From: Thunnus maccoyii
Lineage: Eukaryota > Chordata > Actinopteri > Scombriformes > Scombridae
NCBI RefSeq assembly: GCF_910596095.1
Contig: NC_056538.1
Coordinates: forward strand, 11,836,001 to 11,900,000
Direction of reading: 5' to 3'
Length of the DNA stretch: 64,000 nucleotides
Part shown: positions 44,101 to 56,473 of the stretch, in pieces
Position numbering within the stretch: the first letter of the stretch is position 1
Layout of the letters: each line of letters starts with the position of its first letter
Notes under the pieces: model-generated
The model's database searches: none
Seen by the model: the letters and a program-made list of their open reading frames with translations, nothing else
Told to the model about the DNA's origin: nothing
Position numbers and translations under genes: made by a program

Positions 44101-47100
44101 TGGAGCACTGTGAGCCTGGAAAGGGGCCATTCAGTGGGAATAGCTGTGCTGACATCACCAACTTTGAGCCATGGCAGGTATGTGTGTCTATGTGTGTGTG
44201 TGTGCATGTGTGTGTGTGTGTGTGTCTGTGTGTGTGTGTGTGTCTGTGTGTACTACCTTGTATATTTATGTTTGATTTAAATCTGGCTCCATCTCTCTCT
44301 TTCTTAGCTGATGTACTACCTGAAGAACGTCCGTTTTAAAGTGCCGAACACGGATGAGGAGATCTACTTTACTGAGGGGGATGTGGAGGGCTTCTATGAC
44401 ATCATTAATTGGCATTTCAATAGTAATGGGGAAATATCATATGTCACTGTGGGACACTACAATGGCTCAGCCGTCCCAGAGGACAGGATGACCATAATGA
44501 ACGACTCCATTGTGTGGAACAATAAGGTGTTGGAGGTCAGTAGCATATTGATTGAGACTGCCATTAACCACATGCTCTTCTAGATTATGATTAGTTGGTT
44601 CATATATACAGTATGTATATGTCAAAATCATGTAAACACGTGTGTGTTTCCAGCCTCCTCGGTCAGTGTGCAGTGAGAACTGTCAGCCCGGGACCAGGAA
44701 GGGGATTCGGCAGGGAGAGCCAGTCTGCTGCTTTGACTGTATCCCATGTGCCGATGGAGAAATCAGCAACACAATAAGTCAGTATAAAACTTTTAAACTG
44801 TACCTCAAAGATATGAAGACATCTTCCTGAAGAGTCCAGATTACTGCTGAAAAATAAAGTTTAGTCAGCGTTCATGTGGTCTATCACAAGTCAGAGTACT
44901 GCTCCAATTTACTTATCTGAATAGTTGTGACATACTAGTATCTGTCCAGAATACAGATTCATGGATCCCATTTAGATTTCATTCATTTATTAAACAGGCA
45001 AAATAATGTGATAACTGCATCTGATAGAAGCTATGAGGTTAGGTGAACTGGTGACTCTTAATTGCCTGCATGTGTGAATGTGAGTGTGAATGGTTGTCTG
45101 TCTCTATATGTCAGCTCTGTGATTGACTGGTGAATCTTGTCTGATGTCAGCTGAGACTGGCTTCAGCTCCCCCGTGACCCTCTAGAGGATAAGCAGTAAA
45201 GAAGATGGATGGATGTTTTACTGCAATACTGAAAAAAATGCCAACTACCACGTTGTGAAAGTTGTGCTTCACAACCCTAGAATATGCTGCAAAACTAACG
45301 ATTGCTTTCTTCAAAATCCATCAGGTTCCCCCTTTCTACTGCCATGTCACAATGAAACAATGCCAAATCAGGATAGTCTTATTATGACAGATAAATCCTG
45401 TCCTGATTTAGAGGACAATTGCATCCACTGGAACTCTTTCTTTTAATTACTGAACATTTTCAAATATCACCTATTATGGAAAATTTGAATTGGAAAAAAA
45501 ACTGAGAATGTTTAAGGGACGCAAGGAAATCACCATCAGTTTAGACAACATTAGATAAATGTGACCCTGCTGGCCTCTTATCGCCCTCTCGTCTCTCTGA
45601 CAGACGCCCGTGAATGTATCCTGTGCAGCGGGGACTACTGGTCCAATGAAGCTCACGACACCTGCGTGCCCAAAATCATTGAGTTCTTGGCCTTTGGAGA
45701 GCCACTAGGGATCACTCTCATCGTCATCTCTGCTTTCGGAGCCCTAGTCACCATCGCTGTTGGGGTGAGATTCATAAACGGAAAAACAAACCTACCAGTG
45801 ATACCAACAGGTTCCTTTTTACGGCTTTTGCAACTGACATTGATTGTCCCATCGATTACAGTCATTGTTTCCATCCAGAATGTAGTGAGTGAGAAGCTAA
45901 AATGTGGTGTAAAAAATGGTCATAGTGTGTTTCTTATCTGCTTTTCCAGGTGGTGTTTATTGTGAATATTGGCACTCCTCTGGTGAAAGCCAATGATGCT
46001 CTGTTGAGTTTCTCATTGCTCTTCTCGCTGGTGGTGACCTTCCTCTGCTCCATCGTCTTCCTCGGAGAGCCTCAGAAGTGGAGCTGCATGACCAGCCAAG
46101 TAGCTCTGGCTCTGGGCTTTGCTCTCTGCCTTTCCTCCATCATGGGTGGGTACACTGTCAAAAAAGATGCACCTCATTTGTGTTTTCACAAGTTCTATGC
46201 ATTTGATGCTTGACACTGGTCCCATGAATTGTGTGTCTGTCACAGTCTGAGTATTTCCAGGGTTTTTGTAGTTACCAGTAGAAATGAGTGTACCTTCTCT
46301 TCATCATATTTCACTTTTTTACATCCCTTGGCCAAGACAAAAATATCGAAATTATGAAAGGATTTTTTCTTTTCTTTCTTTCATCACTGTCTTTACTTCA
46401 GGAAAAGCGGCAGTGTTGATGATGCGAGCCCAGGCTCTGAAAGCGGCCCGCACCAGAGCCAAAGCGGCTGCCAAAGCTGCAAAGGCTGCAGCTGAGGCGG
46501 CTGCCAACAGTGGCAGTCCTGATGTCATTGTAACAAACACAAACAACAACAATGATGTCACTGTCTCTGCTAACCCTGAAGTTGACACTCTCACCTTTGC
46601 CCACCAGAGGGCGATAGCTGCTGCGGCAACATTAATACAGGTAAACAAAGAAATAAATAAATAACAGGAAACCTGCACATTTGATCAGGATTAAAGGATT
46701 AACATCTTTTTGTGGGTTTATCAAAAGCAGGCATACATATTTATATTGTAAGTGCATAGGATTCTCATAAATAAGTGTCATTTTATTTTAAAAACATATA
46801 AACTATATGCAAATTAAAAAGATGTATTATGATTATCACATGATGCTATTTTACTGAATTATCATCCTTCTACCCAGGCTGTAGCATGTACAGTGTGGCT
46901 CATCATCCTCCCTCCATACCCTGTCAAGAACACTTCCGCCCAGAATATAAAGATCATTCTTGAGTGCGACGAAGGCTCTGTGGTCTTCATCTGTTGTATC
47001 TTTGCCTACGACATCCTGTTGGCTCTGCTGGCCTTCATCTTTGCCTTCATAGCCCGGAAACTGGAGGACCACTTCAGGTAGGAAACAAAAGGTTTCAGGT

Positions 47101-47954
47101 AAAGGTGGAACTAAACAATACTCAATGATATTTCTTCATTATAGTTATAACTCATTAATTTTGAGTCTAGTCATGATATGCCCTAAATATTTTGTGTTGT
47201 ATTCCATATATAATAGCTAATAGGTAATAATAGTTCTGTAAAACGTCAAATTTATGGTGCAAAACCGATCTTAAAATTGTCTTTTGTCTGGAAAAAACAT
47301 GAATATGACAGTAAAGTTTAGAGTAACATGTTTAGCGGAACTATTTCTTTATCTATTTATATTATTTGTTATTGTTATTTACATCCTCATATTCTGGCTG
47401 TGTGCAGACATTAGAGGGAATTATGTTGAATTAGACAGTTGTAATATTCTGTAAAATGTCAATATGTGTAGAGCATCAAATTTATACATTTTTAAAAATT
47501 TAATTTCCAATTGTTGCTCCTTTTTATACCAACATTTCAGATTTGAAGCATTAATTCTTCTCTAGTCAAGCATTTTGGTCTTAAACAACTTTTTTTTGAC
47601 ACTGTAAAGACATGATGCATGTTTCTTAATCTGTCTTCCAGTGAGGCGAAGAGTATGACCTTCGGCATGCTGGTCTTCTTCATCGTGTGGATCTCCTTTG
47701 TCCCGGCTTACCTCAGCACACGTGGCAAGTTCATGGTGGCCGTCCAGATTTTCGCCATCCTGGCTTCCAGCTTTGGCCTGCTGACCTGCATCTTCCTGCC
47801 CAAGTGCTACGTTCTTTTGGTCAAACCTGAACGCAACACTGAGGAGATGATAAGGCCTCACACCAAACCACGTGATGGGACTTCAACTGGGACCTCAGCT
47901 TCACTCAATACAGCTGCTACTGAGGTCAATGCTACGGCAGTCATTGATGATTAG
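41132..47954 (+). CDS. olfcc1: Class C GPCR of the calcium-sensing/V2R type, probable OlfCc1 (Vmn2r1 orthologue), complete
   Basis: Chemosensory receptor with an extracellular Venus-flytrap domain; OlfCc1/V2R2-type receptors are thought to be broadly expressed partners of other V2Rs. Coding exons: 41132-41355, 41859-42150, 42238-42480, 42673-42864, 43023-43148, 43378-43562, 44057-44177, 44308-44535, 44654-44777, 45604-45764, 45950-46145, 46402-46640, 46878-47077, 47642-47954, all GT-AG and phase-consistent; 947 aa. Signal peptide about 1-22; flytrap motifs [28 protein letters not shown] and IVVFSS; Cys-rich domain in exons 9-10; seven helices ending [15 protein letters not shown] and KPERNTEEM. 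The 228- and 124-nt exons (8 and 9) match the conserved V2R/CaSR exons, but the flanking large exons are split. Intracellular loop 2 holds an Ala-rich insertion. Name rests on its position between gmps and kcnab1; CaSR-like naming is the alternative. Confidence 0.85.
44016..44040. repeat. GAT trinucleotide microsatellite
   Basis: Short (GATGAT)n run about 20 bases before the acceptor of receptor exon 7. Confidence 0.75.
44180..44252. repeat. TG microsatellite abutting a splice donor
   Basis: Starts right at the donor of receptor exon 7 (GTATGTGTGTCTATGTG...) and runs for about 70 bases with a few interruptions, so repeat-length variation can touch the splice site context. Confidence 0.85.
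45030..45215. repeat. Fish interspersed repeat in receptor intron 9
   Basis: Contains gtgattgactggtgaatctt, tgtcagctgagactggcttc and agctcccccgtgaccctcta and ends gataagcagtaaagaagatg then gatggatg, the recognisable terminus of a very common fish element with an ATGG tail. Class not assigned. Confidence 0.7.
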
Positions 47955-47984
47955 TGAAGAAGTGCTAAGAACTAACTGAGTCAC

Positions 47985-47994
47985 AATAAATAAA
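47985..47994 (+). terminator. Overlapping polyadenylation signals of the class C receptor
   Basis: aataaataaaa, only 30 bases after the stop codon, implies a very short 3' UTR if used. Other AT-rich hexamers occur further on. Confidence 0.5.
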
Positions 47995-50346
47995 ACTGTA
48001 AACAATGCAGCTGGTGAATTTACCACTGCTTCATTTGGCAGCTGGTCCAGCTGATTAGGATTTATATTACAATCATCATGTTTTGTCTATAATTCACAGA
48101 ACAATATATTATATACAAAATATTGTACATTTACTCTGATTGGACTGAAGGTGTAGCTTCACATGAGTTAGATGTAGCTAATTCAATAAGCAATATCCAT
48201 GAGGAAACACAACTGCTACCTCAACGATTACTCAAAATCACTAAAACGCATTAAAAATATGTTACTTCTGTCAAATCTATTGTCCCAATATGCAAAAAAT
48301 ACTTCAATAATTAGTCACAGTGCATGATGGGTTTCAGTTATAAGTCAGTAGTGAGTTCAGACACAAAAAAATCATGCTGCATCCTTAGAAGAGTTATTTA
48401 ACTTTGACTTTACTTGCTTTACCATGATGTCTGTAAGTCATCTGATATTTTAATAAGTCTCTGATATTTTAACAAATTCAGATTCTAACTGTCAGAGATG
48501 CTTTTGTTCCCTTAGATTGTTCACTTTGTTCTGTTGTCATTTTATCTAAGAAATCTAAGTAAAAAATATTCACACATAAATAAAATGAATGTAACTCTAT
48601 TGGCATAATTCATATTAACAATGTAATAAATCTTATTTTCAGTCATGAATAAGTATTGTTGTTGTCAATGCAAAAACATTCTAGAAATACATTTTATTTA
48701 ATCATTTTAAGTAATTTACTGACTGTCAAATATTTGGTAATATGCAAGTCAATATATTGTGTTGTATTACACAAATCAGAAATAATCTTCTCATAGTTCA
48801 GCTGTTTCAGTACATTGTCTGCAGACTATAGGACTGACAGATTCAAAATAAATGACTGAATCAACAAGAAATATTAGTGCTGCTGTGTTACTCTCTAAAT
48901 CAATAATGTGCTACATTATAAAGACTGCTGGTATGAGGGAGCAGTGCTGATTTAATCAACAGAGTGCAAGAGATTTGTGGCACATTTAGGGAAATTCTGT
49001 CACCCACACGTGGTGCTATTGTTTCAGTATGTGTATAAACTGATTGTCTAAACTGATTCATTTTTTATTAAAAATGAATCAAATACTGTAACGTGAAAGG
49101 AGTTGCTTAAAGTGGTGAAACCACTGAGAATATCACAAACTCTGCAGTTCTCCTCATCTCTAATGCAACCCAGTCCTCTGTGGAATATTTTATCACCTTT
49201 CAACTATTTTTTTTTTTTTTGGTTTCAATGTTTGGTTCAGTCTCATTGCTCTCATCAACCTTGTTTGCAGATGCAGCAGGCAGCTGCTTTCAGCAAAAAA
49301 GCTCTGATAAACCCACTGTGTGGTACCTTCCCAGTGGCAAACAGGCAAAGTTAGTGACAAGTTGGTGAACATAGTGAAGCATTTAGCGGCTAAAGAGCCA
49401 GATATTTCCCTCAAGACTTAGTGAAAACCAAAACAGAGCTAAAAGGAGTGAACATTATCCTTAAATTCATCAGGTGACCAGACTCTGAATGAAAGCTAAT
49501 TGTGCTCTGTTTCTGCTAGATGTGGAAATATTCAACTGTTTGCCATATGTCAATGTTTTGTGTTTAGCTTTAGCCAAAAAATTTTTTGTAAATAAATAAT
49601 TTTTAACAGAGGGGATGGGTTATTATGAGGGAGAATTACACTCTACCTCTGACATCCTTCCCCCATATCCCCCCATGTAGGTTCACTTGTTTTGTAAGAT
49701 GACTCTCAGACTGCAATGATACAAAAAACTACAAGAACATCTTGAGAAAAGAATCTAATATCTTAAAAAATGATCAGCAATTTCAAGATAATTGGGAGGA
49801 TGGCATGTTAACAATAAGGATGCATTTTGGTCATTTTGCTAACAAGGAGGATGGCATCCCCCCTCAAATCACCAACTGAATGTAGCTTTAAGATAAGCAG
49901 GTGCCAACAGGATGGAACAAGAAGATAGTTGACTAGCTATGCTGTAAACGTTCATGTAAAGTAAAACGTGTGCAACATTACTGTATGACCAGTAGTGCTT
50001 GTTGGCATGATAATACTGTATATTAGCCTAGCAGACCTAGCCTGGAGGCAATTAGGAGAAGCTGCAGCTAAATTTTTGCCCATGCATTCTCCATGACATG
50101 ATCTGCAGGTCAGTAATCAGGAAGGTCAGAAAATGACATCCCTGGTGAATCAGGTACAGAAGGAGTGAGACAGTTAGGGTTAGGGTCGGGTCTTCTTCAA
50201 AGAATGCAGGTGTGAAAAAAACAATAACACAGACATGGTGAAGATACATCTGTGAGGTGACCAGAGAGATCCAGCAGAGCGGGGAGCTGGAAGAAGTTGC
50301 TGACTGTGGGAATACTCTGCTGATTCTGTCACCACATAAAAGTGGG

Positions 50347-50372
50347 TTGATGGATGGATGGATGGATGGATG
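50347..50372. repeat. GGAT tetranucleotide array
   Basis: Tandem ggatggatggat units with an atgg-type element end just upstream. Confidence 0.8.
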
Positions 50373-53011
50373 ATGGATGGTGATAACCATTGCAGCAAAA
50401 ATGACTGAAGGTTTACTAAGTTGGTAATTGCACTGTGCATTTTCTGTTTTTATGTCTGAGAAGCTTTTTGTAAACTTGTTTTTGAAAAGTGCTGTACAAA
50501 TACATTTTTTATTATTATTATTACTAATTGGAGATTTTATATACATTAAACTAAATGGAAATTCACAGGATTATGTTATTTATTGTTTTTCACATAGTAA
50601 TCTTTTGACACTTATGTTGTAAGCATCCCAAAGTTGTTCAGGCGTATCATGCACTTTCAGAAATATGAAGCCTCATGAAACTTTGAATTTTTGCAGTGAG
50701 ACTACTTTTATGAGCTGGAGAGAAATTAATTATGCTGAAATACATGTGATGGATGGGTTAGTGCTGAAAAGATGACAAGATGAGAGGAAGCATATTAAAA
50801 AGTGAAATAAAAAAGTACTTTATACTGCGCACTAACAAGGTTGAGAGAATCATGATATTAATGTGTGTGGATGCGTTGTCTGTCTCATAAATCATGGTGA
50901 GCAATGTTAACTGAATATTGGAAAAGACAATGAAGCCATATTTTCTGTTGATTCATACGATTTGAGTAATCTTTAGTTTTTTCTCTCCTCTCTCAAGCGT
51001 TGACTGTATTGTTGTACGCTGTTGCTTTGGTGGTCAACTGAACTGTGAACTGCAGGTTTCCTTTTGTCTGTGTGTGTGTCTTTGTATTGTGCGCAGTTTG
51101 TAAGTGTGCTCTCGTTCATGAGCACGTGGCTTTCCAGGAATCTGTGAAGCCGTGAACTGTATCCAATCAAAGCTGACAGTGTGGACGGTAATAAATTCTC
51201 CTGGTGACAGAGCGGTGAAGGAATGTGTTTATAATTTATCGTCAGCTGACGAGAGCGGACAGGAACACTGGTGCTAAATCAAGACAAAATGTGCACACGT
51301 GCATCACTGCGTGTGTGTGTGTGTGAGAGAGATCATTTTATGTTATGTTATGCATGTTAGTGCGTCTTTATGCATGCACTAATGTTAACCCTCAAGAGTT
51401 ATTTTTTAGTTAACACTTTATTTTATCACTTTATAAAGTCATCACACTCAGTTTACAGTTTACCTTGTAATATCTTGTCTTTTAATGTTTGTTTTTTTTC
51501 TTGTCATATTGCACGTCCGAGTGCAATATAATGAAAGTTTTTCCTTCATGACATGTTTGCTTTAAATAAGACTATGTAACAATGTGCTTGTCTATTTTCA
51601 AATGAACTTTTATGGGATGCATGACACACATCTCACTCATTAGCACAATGATCCCACCTTTTGGGATTTTCTTCCTATACTGTTCAAACACCTCTATACT
51701 ATAAATTAGCATCTTCTGGACCATGTTTGCAATATATTTTAATAATAGCACACAATGCAGGACTTTGTAAAGTCTCCATTTGATTGATAAAGAGCTAAGT
51801 GAGTGTGGCGCAATCCAAAGGGGCCAATAGAGCTAATGTCATTTGTTCCAGCCAGCAAACATCGCTGAGGCGAACTGTGTTTACTGAGGGCTGCTGACGG
51901 TTCGCTAACGAACAGAAGAGAAGAATTGATCAACTTTCAATCTATGGAGACAGAAACTCTCAAGAGATGCGGAGAGGGGCCTCACTAAGACAGGATTGTC
52001 CTGCTCGAGATTGTGTGTGTGTGTGTGTGCAGGGGCAGTGATTTAAAATAACTTATACTGTAGAAAAGGTAACACTCCTTTGGGGTGTCCCTGCTGACTG
52101 TGAGCATGTGTGTGTTAGTGGTATGTTTGTGTTTGCTAAAGTGTTCATGTCCAACTGAAATTGAACCGCTTTGTTTTGTCTACTACAGCATTCATATCTG
52201 CTCTGGAAATCACTTGTTGTGTGTTCTGCTTTGGAAAAAAAATCATAAACCAAAAGGGAGAAATTTATCATTTAAATTCTTTTATTTCATGATGGCTCTC
52301 CCTAGTTTTACATTATTTGGATGAAATATGGTTCTGCCATCCACCTACATAGCTGGAGACCTTATTTCAACACAGTAAATTAAATATTAATGTGGTGTTC
52401 ATTATAGTCAGAGCAGACGGTCACGCTGAGCCTGACAGCATCCTGCTACACAACACAAGAGCCACAGACTCTGAATAACCCACATTAGCTTTCCTGCTAA
52501 AGTCTCCTTCTTATCTAACTTACAGACATGAACAAATGTCTTGTCCTGCACCTTAGCTTGTTGAATGAGCCACCAAACAAACATTCATCAGGGAAAAGTG
52601 CATTGCTAACATCAGTTAGCTTGCTAGACAGCTAATTATCTGCTCAGCTGCAGCACATAAACATGTAAACGTGCCTGAAAATGTCACTTCAGTCCCGTTA
52701 GTTCATTGCTCTTCAAAATCTCTGTTAGCAACACACTGTCAGCCCATGACTTGTAGCTACAGGAGTTTGTTTACTTTCTCTGTTTACAGTGCAACACTGG
52801 TAGCCTTCCAGCTAATATCAATCAAACAAGCCTCTGACAAACTCTCACAGCCGACTGAGAAAAAAAAGACCTTTTTTCTTTACTTATGTATAAGTAATAT
52901 ATCTATAAATATATTACCAATGTAATATATTTAAACCACCAATATATTAAATAAACATTGTTTGACACTGACATTGTTTTTGACTGCAATTGAATACGAT
53001 TTCTGTTAAAT

Positions 53012-53189
53012 TTTAAAGGAAAATTCTGGTAATTCAAACTGGTGTATTTCCCATATATGTAGCCATCGTGACAAGAGAGCTCATGCTAACTTTAGACTCG
53101 ATCACCAGCTTCGTTATCAAGATTCAGCCAAAGTGGCTATATTTATGGGAAATACATCAGGTTGAAATGAACAGGAATTTTCCTTTAAA
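53012..53189. mobile_element. Short inverted-repeat MITE
   Basis: The left end TTTAAAGGAAAATTCTGGT, then gtgtatttcccatatatgta, pairs with the right end, whose reverse complement is TTTAAAGGAAAATTCCTGTT, then gatgtatttcccataaatat. The arms are about 55 bp around a 70-bp centre. Total length 178 bp. Noncoding. Confidence 0.75.
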
Positions 53190-55036
53190 GCTTCATTCAT
53201 TCAGACTGATTCAGACCGAAAAAAGATTAAGTGCAACATGTGGATAGCAAAGGGAGATGGCAGCTGATACGTGACAGTTTCTTAGGCATGTTTTAACATT
53301 AAAGCCTCAAACTCACCACAGTACATACAAATGGGTGGCAAATCAAAGGAAAAAAACAACATAAAGCATCTCAAGTGTTTCTCCAGGGCAACTTCAACGC
53401 TACTCGGCACAGATTTCCCTGGGACTCTATTGGAGGAATGAACATCATCTTTCAAAAAGATATTCCCTTATTTGGTGTTTTGATGATGGTGGTGGAGAGT
53501 CGCTCCAAAATCTCTAGTATGTGTCAACTGGGTTAACATCTACTGACTGTGAAGGTCACAGCACATGATACACATTGTTTTCATACTCATTAAACCATTG
53601 ATCCTTCACATCCTGTATGGAAGAATCCGCATTTGTTATGTTTCTCAACTCATTTATTCAAGTTTTTAATTTGTCACACATCCGTATATGACAATGATCA
53701 AACACACATACATATACACCACCTGCTCATGAGGATGTTATCAAAGAAATGTCCTCACCTGCTTGTTGTGTTCACAATGCTCCAGCTGACGTCACACACA
53801 CACTAGTAACACACACAGGTTGCTGTAAACAGTAAACACTATCAAGGACTTCTCATCATCCTTACCAGGTCAATCACTTAGAAAATAGTCTAGTGGACAT
53901 TTTGTGTTCTTCATCTTGTTCTTGTGGGCTCAAGAGTGTAAAGATCCTTGGAGCTCCTCTGTGTGTGTGTGTGTGTGTGTGTGTACACGTCATAAGGCTA
54001 TATTTAGATTCTCTGATGATTTCCTGTAATTCATAGTGATGCATTTTGTGCTCTGACGCAAAATACCTTTTCCATTTTCACTGATACCTTGTTGTATTAT
54101 GTAAGGCTGTAAGGAATAAGAAGATTTGTGTGATATTGAGAACAGCGTTAATCTGACTTCAAAGAGATAGAAAAGAAGATCACACTATTGTTCTTGTCAG
54201 CACAGAGACGTAGAGTTTGAGGGGAGGAATAAAATGTCAGAAACCATATATTCTTGCTGTGGAGCAAAAAATTGCTTTCACCCAAAATGTCATATCAGAG
54301 TTTTCAAAAACGTTTCAAAACTAAAATTAACCTTTCTGAACCTTTCTGTGTCAAAACGTTTCAGAGCTGAAGAATTTACCTGACAATGGCAATGCTGTTC
54401 CAAGATTATTTTCTCTTTCAGTTTGCACTGTGTGGGAGCTGAAAGATCACAAGTAGGGCATTGTTAGATGTGTGAAACAACCCCCTTTGTCTCTTATTTT
54501 ATAGATTTATCATCAGAGGAGAATTGCATGCATGCTACTCACAACTTCAACTAATAAATGAACAGGTTGAGGGTCAAAAGACTAAATAGAGGTGCAGAGG
54601 CTCAAGTTTGCTCCTCCTAATTTATTAGTGGAGGGAGCAGCTGTTCTTTTTTACTCCATATAGTTTGGCGCCTGTGTGGTTGTGTATGCATGTGTGTGTT
54701 TGTGTGTCTCTTAACTGTTTTAACTCTCTGAAGCCTCCAAGTTTCCCACTCTCCTCTTTATCCTTTATCACCTTCTCACCATTCTTCACTGCCTCTCTCT
54801 CAGACATCTGCACTAATAATAAACCCTCTCACTGTCTGTGTGCATCTACTACTGATTTTCCTCCATCTGTCTTTTTCTCTTTCTGTGGATTACACAGTTG
54901 AAAAAATAAATACAAAAAGTGATTGATGAGGAAATGTGTAAATATATAAACATGAAACAAGAAAGATTCAATTTTCATGATAATATTACTGATGAGTGTG
55001 ATTAGATAAGAATGATTAACTTGGCTCATGAATATG

Positions 55037-55451
55037 TCAGTGAGCCACACCATTACGCTGAGTGGCATGTTCCTTTGCTCTGAAGATTACAGTTGCATTA
55101 GTTTGTTTAGAAACCCGATCCAAAGACTATTAACAACGATCAAGTTTTCAGTCTCTAGGGAGTAGTTCCTTGTACGGCAGGCACCACTGTGCATATGTGG
55201 GTAAATGATTCGGTTTACAGAGCTTCGCTAACTTGTTGTGCTACATATCACAATCTCTTGACCTCTTGGCACAACACGCTAGCAAAGCTCTGCAAATGGA
55301 ACTGCATTCCCATACATGGCTGTTGTCGTACAAGGAATTACCTTCTGGAGATTGCTGCTATTAGTCTTGAGCCGTCTCTAAACAAACTAACGTGCCCATA
55401 GTCTTCAGGGCGAAGGAACATGCCACTCAGTGCAACTGTGTGACTCAATGA
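55037..55451. mobile_element. 0.4-kb nearly complete palindrome (foldback element)
   Basis: The left arm (about 55037-55241) and right arm (55269-55451) are reverse complements along almost their whole length, with only a 27-base spacer. Matching blocks include ctgagtggcatgttcctt, gaagatta/gaagacta, ttagtttgtttaga, agttccttgtacg/attccttgtacg, agagcttcgcta/agagctttgcta and ttgttgtgc/tgttgtgc. Identity by eye is near 75-80%. The outer ends start CAGTGAG/CATTGAG. No coding capacity; class unknown (hAT-like ends are possible). Confidence 0.8.
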
Positions 55452-56434
55452 TGTGCTTTTTATACTTTTTGGATGAAAAAAGAGGTCTTGGACAAAGAGG
55501 AATACGATATATCAGACTTTGGATACACACACAGTACTTCTAAGTAGGATGAGTTCACTGTTGGTTTAGTTCTGCACACATGTTTGTTGACACTATGCAA
55601 AATATACAAAATTGCCAGACTTATCCTTTATCTTCTTCTCATGTGAGAATCAGAATATAAACTTTGCCATTCATCATGAAGAAGGAAACCTTCACCTTTT
55701 TATGACAAAATGTTTGCAATGCAAAATGGAGTAAAATGAATTATTTCTGGAAAACTGAAGATGGAAGAAAATCTCACTCAGTTGCTGGAATCTATGCAAG
55801 AGTAAAATATATGCATGATATGTGTAAGCATCTACAAATATAGGATGTTTTGTAAGAAAAATGAATGAAGAAATGAGATGAAGAAATGTTTAAAGTTACC
55901 AACCACAGTCCTCCATACTCAGGCTGATCCAGTTCAGACCACAGAAACACAGACACTGAAGCATTCAGGCTTTTATCTAGTTGTGACCTTGAAGTTAAGC
56001 AGTTATGTTTAACTTTTATGTCACTCACATCAGCACCTATTAACGAGTATGCAGTCTTACTTGAGGCCTATAACTTCTAAAAATAGTCTCATCATAAATT
56101 AAGTAAATGGATGTTCTGATTATCTCGGAACAATAAAGACAGATAGAACCTCATGAATCAAGTTCATGCAGTATCTACTTAAGAACTCTGTGATAAATTC
56201 ATTTTTTGTAATACCTCAATTGTTATACCCACCTCTCATGTACACAACTTTAGTGCAGTAGTACTGAAGTATTGTACAGAAGATTGTACAGCACTGTGTT
56301 GGCCTGTGACTGTGGTGATCACTGATAAAAGATGAAGGCTGTTATCACGCCAGGTAAACTGATAGTGATAATTAGACTAATCGAACAGTATCTAGCATAT
56401 TAAGAGAAAGAATTGGATATACCATGCACACCTG

Positions 56435-56437
<3 letters not shown>

Positions 56438-56470
<33 letters not shown>
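56438..56470. repeat. TG microsatellite
   Basis: (TG)n run of about 16 units, followed by gcgagcgcacgcacgtgg. Confidence 0.9.

Positions 56471-56473
<3 letters not shown>

Noticed and set aside
46352-46678. 108-aa minus-strand Ala-rich frame
   Set aside because: Antisense of receptor exon 12; the plus strand joins in frame to exons 11 and 13.
50052-50546. 164-aa open frame on the minus strand
   Set aside because: The translation runs through the GGAT microsatellite and repeat-type tail (HHPSIHPSINP); a low-complexity repeat artefact.
52440-52925. Possible gene-like or repeat segment (84-aa frame)
   Set aside because: Phrases such as 'ctaacatcagttagcttgct' look repeat-like, but no ends or second copy could be shown here, so it is not listed as an element.
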